From positions 7,463,501 to 7,527,500 of the forward strand of contig NC_044977.1 of NCBI RefSeq assembly GCF_008728515.1: a DNA stretch of 64,000 nt. The letters are read 5' to 3'. This DNA comes from Papio anubis (lineage: Eukaryota; Chordata; Mammalia; Primates; Cercopithecidae). The position numbers were made by a program, and so were the translations under genes. Positions 57,853-64,000 of this stretch are shown here, one piece after another (position 1 is the first letter of the stretch; each line of letters begins with the position of its first letter). Under the pieces are notes generated by a model. It was given only the letters and a program-made list of their open reading frames with translations, was not told the origin of the DNA and did no database searches.

Positions 57853-58162
57853 GAGGCCGGGCGTGGTGGCTCACGCCTGTAATCCCAGCACTTTGGGAGT
57901 CCGAGGCAGGCAGATCACGAGGTCAGGAGATGGAGACTATCCTGGCTAACACGATGAAACTCCGTCTCTACTAAAAATACAAACAATTAGCCAGGCGTGG
58001 TGGCGGGCATCTGTAGTGCCAGCTACTTGGGAGGCTGAGGCAGGAGAATGGCGTGAACTTGGGAGGCGGAGGTTGCAGTGAGCCGAGACCATGCCACTGC
58101 ACTCCAGTCCAGCCTGGGCAACAGAGTGAGACTCCGTTTCAAAAAGAAAAAAAAAAAAAAAA
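57853..58162 (+). mobile_element. AluY-type SINE, sense, inside L1
   Basis: GGCCGGGCGTGGTGGCTCACG start, body with a 5-bp duplication (CACTCCAGTCCAGCC), A tail. The target duplication is 14 bp with one mismatch: 57839-57852 (AAGAATTATTTATA) and 58163-58176 (AAGAACTATTTATA). Confidence 0.95.
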
Positions 58163-58641
58163 AAGAACTATTTATAAAGTTGTATATATTATTAACTCTT
58201 TTATTTATTTATTTTAATTTATTTATTTTTTGTCTAGTAGCATTGCACTGTATGGATTGGCACTATAGAACATTTATTTATTTACCAGGTAAATAATATG
58301 TATTTTTCCAAATTTTGTTAATTATAAAAAGACCACTACAAATATTTACATACAGGTTTTGACTGTGAGCATGCATTTTCATTTCTGTTGATAAATATTT
58401 AGAAATGGAATTGCTGGGTCATATGGTAAGCATAGGCATAAACTCACAAGAAATTGGCAAACTATTGTGAAATGTGACTCTTTAAAAAGTTTATTCCCAC
58501 CAGAAATGTATGTATGTGAGTGTCATCTACATACTCACTGGCTTCTAGTTAGGTTTCTTTTATTTCTTGACCCTATCCCTTTTAATTTAGGCATTCTAAA
58601 AGTTTTCAGTAATATTGCATAGTGGTTTTAATTTGTATTTT

Positions 58642-59613
58642 TTTTTTTACAACTACCCATTTATTTTGTTGTTAGGCTCATAAAAATATGCATTTAAAGT
58701 ATATATATTTTTAAATTTCAACTTTTATTTTAGATACATAAGATACATGTGCAAATATGTTACATGAGAATATTGTGTGGTATTGACTTTTGGAATGTGG
58801 ATCTCATTACCCTGATAGTGAGCATAGTACCCAATAGGTAGTTTTTAAACACACTCCCCCTCCCTCCACTCTCTAGTCGCCCAAGTGTCTATTGTTCCCA
58901 AATTTATATCCATGGGCAAGCAATGTTTAGCTCCCACTTATAAAAGAGAACATGAAGTATTATGTTTTCTGTTCCTGAAAGCTACAGAATAAGAGAAGTT
59001 ATGCATCCAAGAAAGGCCCAACATCCAGAATGTATAGGAAGCTTAAACAAATCAACAAGCAAAAAACCCATGAAAATTGGGCAAAGGACACAAAGGACAT
59101 GAACAGACGCATCTCAAAAAAAGACATATGAATGGCCAGCAAACATGACAAAATGCTCAGCATCACTAGTCATCAGATGAATACAAATCAAACACAATGA
59201 GATACCATCTCACACCAGTCAGAATGGCTATTATTAAAAGCCAAAAAACAATAGATCCTGATGAGGCTACAGGGAAAAAGGAATGTTTACACAGTGTTGG
59301 CGGAAATGTAAATTAATACAGCCACTGTGGAAAAACATCTGGAAATTTATTGAAGAATTTGAGACAGAGCTACCATTCAACCTGGCAATTCCGTTACTGG
59401 GGATATATCCAGAAGAAAAATAAATAAATCATTCTACCACTCATGATCATTGCTGTGTTACTCAAAATAGTAAAGACATGATTCTAACTCAGGTGCTCAT
59501 CAATGGTAGATTGGATAAGGAAAATATTGTACATATACACAAAAGGATACTATGCAGTCATTAAAAAGAATAAAATTATGTCCGTTGCAGCAAAACGGAT
59601 GGAGCTGGAGGCC
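58642..59613 (-). mobile_element. L1 with 5' inversion and probable 3' transduction, minus strand
   Basis: From the left: T11 (58638-58648), about 52 bp of non-L1 sequence holding TTTATT (AATAAA on the minus strand, 58660-58665), the reversed L1 3' end (about 58701-58975), then 58976-59613 in the opposite sense (late ORF2 ending GGATGGAGCTGGAGG). In L1 the two pieces adjoin with about 20-25 nt missing, the twin-priming pattern. Target duplication TTAATTTGTATTTT (58628-58641) and TTAGTTTGCATTTT (59614-59627), 12 of 14. Confidence 0.87.
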
Positions 59614-60710
59614 TTAGTTTGCATTTTCTAGTGACTAGTGGTTGGGTATATTTTAATTTCTTTATTTATCATGCTTATATCTTCTTTAATGATGCGTATG
59701 TTCAAACTTTCTCCACTTTTTAATAGGTTTAAAAATGGATAATTTTAATTTTGATTAGGAAAAAATTATGTTTTCTGTGCTTTTTGCATGACATAAAGAA
59801 ATCTTTGCCTAATCCAAGAACACAAATATTTAACATTTATTTGTTTTCTTTTATAATTTTTATGTTTTCTAAGTTTTATATTTATCTCATACACACACAC
59901 ACATACAGACACATATATGTTGTGACATGCATAGACATATTTGAATATATTTGGACATATATTTGCATATATGATTTGCATATAAACATGTTCAAATGTG
60001 CACAATTTACTGAGTATCACAAAATCTCACAGTATTGTCCCAGAAACTTTTAGAAAATCAGTTCACCATATATGAGTGGGTTTATTTATGGGTGCTCTAT
60101 TGTGTTTCACTGATTTGTCATTCTACTTTTACCAACAGCACATCGTTTGATTCTGTAGCTTGAGAGTACATCTTGAAATCAATTCATATGAGTCTCCAAC
60201 TTTGTTATGTAAAAATCATTTTTAAAATTGTTTTCATTATTCTATTTTCTTTGTTTTCTTTGCATATTTTATAAACAATTTTTGGGTTTCTACAAAATAT
60301 TTCTGCAAAGTTCTTTCTGGAGTTTTGACTGGGAGTATGTTAAATTTGTAAATCAATTTGGAGAGAATTGACATCTTAAAATGTGTAAGTTTTGCAAAAC
60401 ATGAACATGGTCTTTTTCCATTAATTTATATCTTCTTTGATCTCTCATATCAGTTTTTTAGTTGATAGCACACTGATATTGCATATGTTTGTTAAAATTA
60501 TACCTAGCTTGTAAATGATTTGAGGCGCTGAATCAGTGCTACTTCTCAAAATTTTAATTTCAATTATTTATTTTTAGTGTTGAGAAATAGAATTAATTTT
60601 TGTATAGTAGTCTTATATTATGTGACCTTACTAAATTAACCTATTAAACTTAGTTGTTTGTGGTGCAGATTTGTTCGAAAATCTACATATAGATATTTAT
60701 TGTAATTTCT

Positions 60711-61022
60711 TTTTTCTTTGTTTTTTTATTTTTTATTTTTAGATAGTGTCTCACTCCGTCGCCTAGGCTAGAGTACAGTGGTGCGATCTCAGCTCACTGC
60801 AAGCTCTGTCTCCCAGGTTCACGCCTTTCTCCTGCCTCACCTTCCTGAGTAGCAGGGACTACAGGTGCCCGCTACCACGCCCAGCTAATTTTTTTGTATT
60901 TTTTTAGTATTGACAGGGTTTCACCATGTTAGCCAGGATGGTCTCCATCTCCTGACCTCGTGATGCGCCCTCCTCGGCCTCCTAAAGTGCTGGGATTACA
61001 GGCGTGAGCCACCGCACAGGCC
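60711..61022 (-). mobile_element. AluY-type SINE, antisense, inside L1
   Basis: T-rich tail, TAGTGTCTCACTCCGTCGCC, full body ending CACCGCACAGGCC. Target duplication of 10 bp with one mismatch: 60701-60710 (TGTAATTTCT) and 61023-61032 (TGCAATTTCT). Confidence 0.94.
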
Positions 61023-61032
61023 TGCAATTTCT

Positions 61033-61915
61033 ATTGTTATGGTTTCTTTCTAATTTGGTCTTGAGGTCCCTCTGTCCAGAGTGAACATAAATTCTAGCCC
61101 TGCTCTGACAGGGCTCCAGAAGAGCTGGTCTTGAATGTTTACTTTGTTCCTTTCACTGAATACATCTTTGTCTTGGCGGACTGCCTAATGCTTAAGTGTC
61201 CAACCAGTGACCAGATGTCCCTCTCATAGGAAACTTTATACTGGTAGATGCCTTTGTAGTTTTTGTCTCACCTGTGTCTATTCCTACAAAGATAGCCACT
61301 GTCTAAAAAGCCCTGAACAGGTGGAGAGTTTAGTTTGAGTGTGTTTTTCAGGTGGGACCCAGAAGAGTCAGCAAAACAAAACATAAAGTGACAGAAGCAT
61401 TTTATTACCCACAGATCCACAAGAAAAGAGGGATACCCATTAGGGCCAGTGAGAAGTCTCGAGACAGCAAGATGCTCAATCAGTAGGTGACTATGAGGAG
61501 GAAGTGGATAGAAGAGAGAGAGCAAAAGAGAGATCACCTGTGAGTCTACGGATATACTAAGGTCTATGAGTGTTATCCCTTAGGCATTCCTGCTGAGACT
61601 GTGGATTGTCTTCTTTAAAGAAAACACCATTAGTCACTAGAAAATGCAACATGAAAGGGAGAGTTTGTTTGCATGACTCTCAGATTGACCATTATGTTTT
61701 ATTATGGTCAGTAGCTGTGGTATGTGTTGGGATTTGTCTTAGCAGGATAAGAAGCAAGCAGGCTGTATTACAAACCAACACATAGGGAGAAGTTTCAACT
61801 AGGCCAAAGGAGGCAAGAAACAACTGGATTTCAGATACTATAGGCCAGGCTTAAAAACGAATGCTGAAGAAGCAGCCATATTAAACAAGTTTATGACAAC
61901 AACAAGTATGTTGTT
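61033..61915. other. Unassigned complex sequence
   Basis: About 880 bp, less AT-rich than its surroundings, lying between two antisense L1M blocks. It contains a small hairpin-like AGCCCTGCTCTGACAGGGCT near 61097 and a GA-rich patch at 61505-61530. The texture suggests an old LTR, but I cannot name one. The 89-codon minus frame has no known motif. Confidence 0.45.
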
Positions 61916-62533
61916 TCTATTTAAGCTTTATTTGTTCTTTCCTCATCTCTATGTCTTTCTTTTTTTTATAATTTTACTTATTGCACTGATAAGGATCTAG
62001 AATTGTTTAATTACAAGAATTGAGAGCAGATATTCTGATATGCTCCTAACTGTGGGAGCAAAGAATCAGTCTTTCACCATTAAGTGTAATGTTACCTGTA
62101 GACATGTTTTATTTGTTTGTAAATGCCTATTGTGTTACAGAAGTTCTACTTAATTCTGAATTATCTGTGCCTTTTTAAAGATCTTGAATGAATGCTTAAC
62201 CTTATAAGTACTTTTTCTCAATCTATTAGTTCTTTACATATATATCCACAATTTTATTTTTTCATTATCATTTAATTGAATATGCATTCTCATTTCTCTT
62301 ATAACTTTTTATTTAATCCATGGGATATTTAGAAGCATGGTGATTAATTTTCAACTAATTAAGATTATTGAGATATCTTTTTAGTGTTTTTCTAGTTTAA
62401 TTCTACATGGTCAAAGAACGTTCTTTGTATAATTTCAAGTCTTTACTTTTTTGGCTTGTGTTTATGGCATAAAATATAATCTATCTCGGTGAATCATGCA
62501 CACTTGAAAGGAATGTGTATTCTGCTATCATCG
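61916..62533 (-). mobile_element. Old L1M-type, antisense, part 1
   Basis: GGAGCAAAGAATCAGTCTTTC, TTAGTGTTTTTCTAGTTTAAT, CATGGTCAAAGAACGTTC and GAAAGGAATGTGTATTCTGCT are antisense L1 ORF2 in order. It breaks at CTATCATCG and resumes after the LTR at about 63284 (GTGTTCTATAAAAGACAATT). Confidence 0.82.
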
Positions 62534-63279
62534 TGAGGACCCACCTCTGACTTTTTTTTTTCTTATCTTGCCCACATTCCTATCTAAGGGGTCTGGGGAG
62601 TCATGCCCTACAAACCATAAAGTCTCATCAGAGAGGCTTTATTTAACCCTCTGTAAAGTGGCCTGCTTTCCAACCTGGTTCTGTCCTAACATCGCCTTAC
62701 AAATAAGAAAAAAAATCAAAACACTTTTAACTCCAAATATATTTCCTTGTCTCTTATTAGAAAAAAAAATCTGCATTCTGTAGAGAAACCCCTTTCCCTT
62801 TTTATGTTTTTCTTTCTTTCCAGATCCAGGAGAAGATTAGCTAAGAGTCAGGCACCCTTTTAAGTACAATAAGAAAACATTTTACAACCTCTTCTCTCTG
62901 TAGCCTGCTTGCTAAAAGCTTCCTCTGAACAATAAAACTTTGGTCTCCACAATCCTTTATCTTAACCCAAACATATCTTTTCTATTGATCCTATGTCCTT
63001 AGACAAACCCAACCAATTGTTAACCAGAAAATTTTAAAATTTACCTATAGCCTGGAAACTCCACTTCGAGTTGCCCTGCCTTTCTGAGGCAAACCAATGT
63101 ACATCTAAGTGCATTTGATTGATGTCTCATGTCTCCCAAAGTTGTATAATACCAAGCTGTGCTCTAACCACCTCAGGAACATGTTCTCAGGATCTCCTGA
63201 GGGCTGTGTCATGGGCCATGGTCATTCATATTTAGCTCAGAATAAATCTCTTGATAATATTTTAAAGAGTTTGACTACA
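62534..63279 (+). mobile_element. Solo ERV1 LTR (MER4-like group), sense
   Basis: 746 bp from TGAGGACC to GACTACA. AGGGGTCTGGGGAGTCATG, AGTCAGGCACCCTTTTAAG, GGCAAACCAATGTACATC, a TATA-like GTATAATA (63144-63151), TGTTCTCAGGATCTCCTGAG and AATAAA at 63241-63246 appear in LTR order. ATCG before and ATTG after are a possible 4-bp target duplication. Old L1 text runs on both sides, and no internal sequence is present, so it is a solo LTR. The group name is from memory. Confidence 0.82.
63241..63246 (+). terminator. LTR poly(A) signal AATAAA
   Basis: Canonical hexamer in the solo LTR, about 95 bp after its TATA-like box and 33 bp before its end, the expected place for R-region polyadenylation. Confidence 0.6.
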
Positions 63280-63283
63280 ATTG

Positions 63284-63480
63284 TGTAGTGTTCTATAAAA
63301 GACAATTAAGTCTACTGATGAGCTTTTCTAAGGCATTATTTTTATTCCCCTGCTTTATTTATTTTCCTAGCAATTCCATTTGAGTCTTTCTTATAGTTTA
63401 TATTTCTTGTGTTAAATTCTTAAATTCTGGCAATTTATCTTCCTTACCTTTTCTGTTACGGCATTTAGTTTACTGGATTA
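63284..63480 (-). mobile_element. Old L1M-type, antisense, part 2
   Basis: GTGTTCTATAAAAGACAATTAAG continues the L1M that stopped at 62533. Later wording is increasingly diverged, so the right boundary is approximate. Confidence 0.65.
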
Positions 63481-64000
63481 ATCACAGTCATGTTCCATCC
63501 CATGTTGGTAAAATCAGTAATGTCAACATCAGAGACATCACTGAGCCAGGTTAAAGGTCTGAGTATGATGATTGCTTTTACTCAGTATAAGGTTGTTGTG
63601 CCTATGTCACAGAGATAATTGCACTATACACCCTTATTCCTCCTCTATCGTTGACCTGGTTTTGCAGTTACTTGGCACGTTCTAGGCTATTGATGAGGAG
63701 CAGGGACAGTTCTCTGTACTCCTGGTCCAATCTTCTAATCTGATCTTAAGACAGGGACATTCTCAGTGATCTTGCCTCTTTCCCCCATGGCAGGTAAAAT
63801 CCAGTTTGTATCTTTGGTAGGCCTTATAAAGGAAAGCATTTTCTGATTTCCCCTCAGTGGCAGGAGACTTGTAATGATACTGGTATAAAGTTTCCACTCC
63901 CACGTTTTCTCTTACCATACCTTAATGAGTAGAGGTTTATTTTCCTTTATCCTTCTCCCGGCTATAATTGCTCTACCTTTTTTTGCCCGGCAGTAACATC
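63481..64000. other. Unassigned sequence to window end
   Basis: Moderately complex, with phrases such as TTCCCCTCAGTGGCAGGAG that could belong to an antisense L1M 5' region, but I could not confirm this. No gene signal. Confidence 0.4.

Larger units (their letters stand above)
57535..61032 (-). mobile_element. Old L1 (L1MC-like) 3' half, antisense, with three insertions
   Basis: Starts with the reversed L1MC 3' UTR (TTTGTTGAGTTGTAAAATAC, CATGTAACCATCACCATAAT), passes GAAATGGAATTGCTGGGTCAT into ORF2 and ends near GTTGTTTGTGGTGCAGATTTG. It is interrupted by an Alu (57853-58162), a twin-primed L1 (58642-59613) and another Alu (60711-61022), all with visible target duplications. Confidence 0.85.

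Noticed and set aside
1..64000. Search for CRISPR arrays, tRNA or rRNA genes, bacterial-type operons, CpG islands
   Set aside because: None seen. Direct repeats present are microsatellites or duplications inside transposons, and the base composition and repeat content are those of a primate chromosome.

Overview
This window looks like primate, gene-poor, AT-rich intergenic DNA. I found no cellular protein-coding gene, no convincing exon, no tRNA or rRNA gene and no CpG island. Almost everything recognisable is transposon-derived: 14 Alu copies, many L1 fragments from old (L1M) to young (L1PA), MaLR (MLT1, MST/THE1) LTR elements, two ERV1-type LTRs, an ERV1 internal region, an ERVL remnant, two MIRs and one Tigger-type DNA transposon. 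The youngest Alus carry the diagnostic set GGCTTGAGCCAC, GCTAGTTTTTTG and GGCCGGATCTCAGC. I associate these with the AluYR subfamilies of Old World monkeys (macaque, baboon, vervet) rather than human AluY, so the source is probably a cercopithecid.

Layout. 1-4.1 kb: four Alus around AT-rich unassigned DNA; one old Alu holds a G-quadruplex-like insert. 4.1-10.2 kb: AT-rich, almost featureless. 10.2-12.1 kb: 3' end of a young L1 next to old L1. 12.1-16.4 kb: an antisense MLT1 provirus whose right LTR is split by an antisense L1, itself split by an Alu. 16.4-22.2 kb: a MIR, a deleted MLT1 LTR, three Alus and a solo MST/THE1-type LTR. 22.2-24.2 kb: a sense MLT1 provirus. 25.6-27.7 kb: an antisense MST/THE1 provirus cut off at a junction with old L1. 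29.7-34.3 kb: an antisense ERV1 internal region (integrase recognisable) facing a sense LTR with leader, with a 36-bp inverted repeat between them. 34.3-39.6 kb: a twin-primed L1 fused to a broken Alu and then to another antisense L1. 39.6-43.3 kb: old sense L1. 43.9-44.4 kb: a Tigger-like transposon with an internal duplication. 45.6-48 kb: an ERVL remnant interrupted by an MLT1 LTR. 48.1 kb: a tiny poly(A) retro-insertion. 50.3 kb: a young Alu. 52-63.5 kb: several antisense old L1s broken up by clean later insertions, including a 1.6-kb chimeric insert with a perfect 15-bp target duplication, a second twin-primed L1 with a probable 3' transduction, and a solo ERV1 LTR with recognisable TATA and poly(A) signals.

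Nothing here acts together as an operon or pathway. The interest lies in insertion mechanics: two twin-priming inversions, a probable 3' transduction, nested insertions, local duplications, and deletion junctions that truncate several elements. I see no evidence for a new biological system. Family names rest on recognised consensus sequence from memory, not on a RepeatMasker run, so subfamily labels are approximate.
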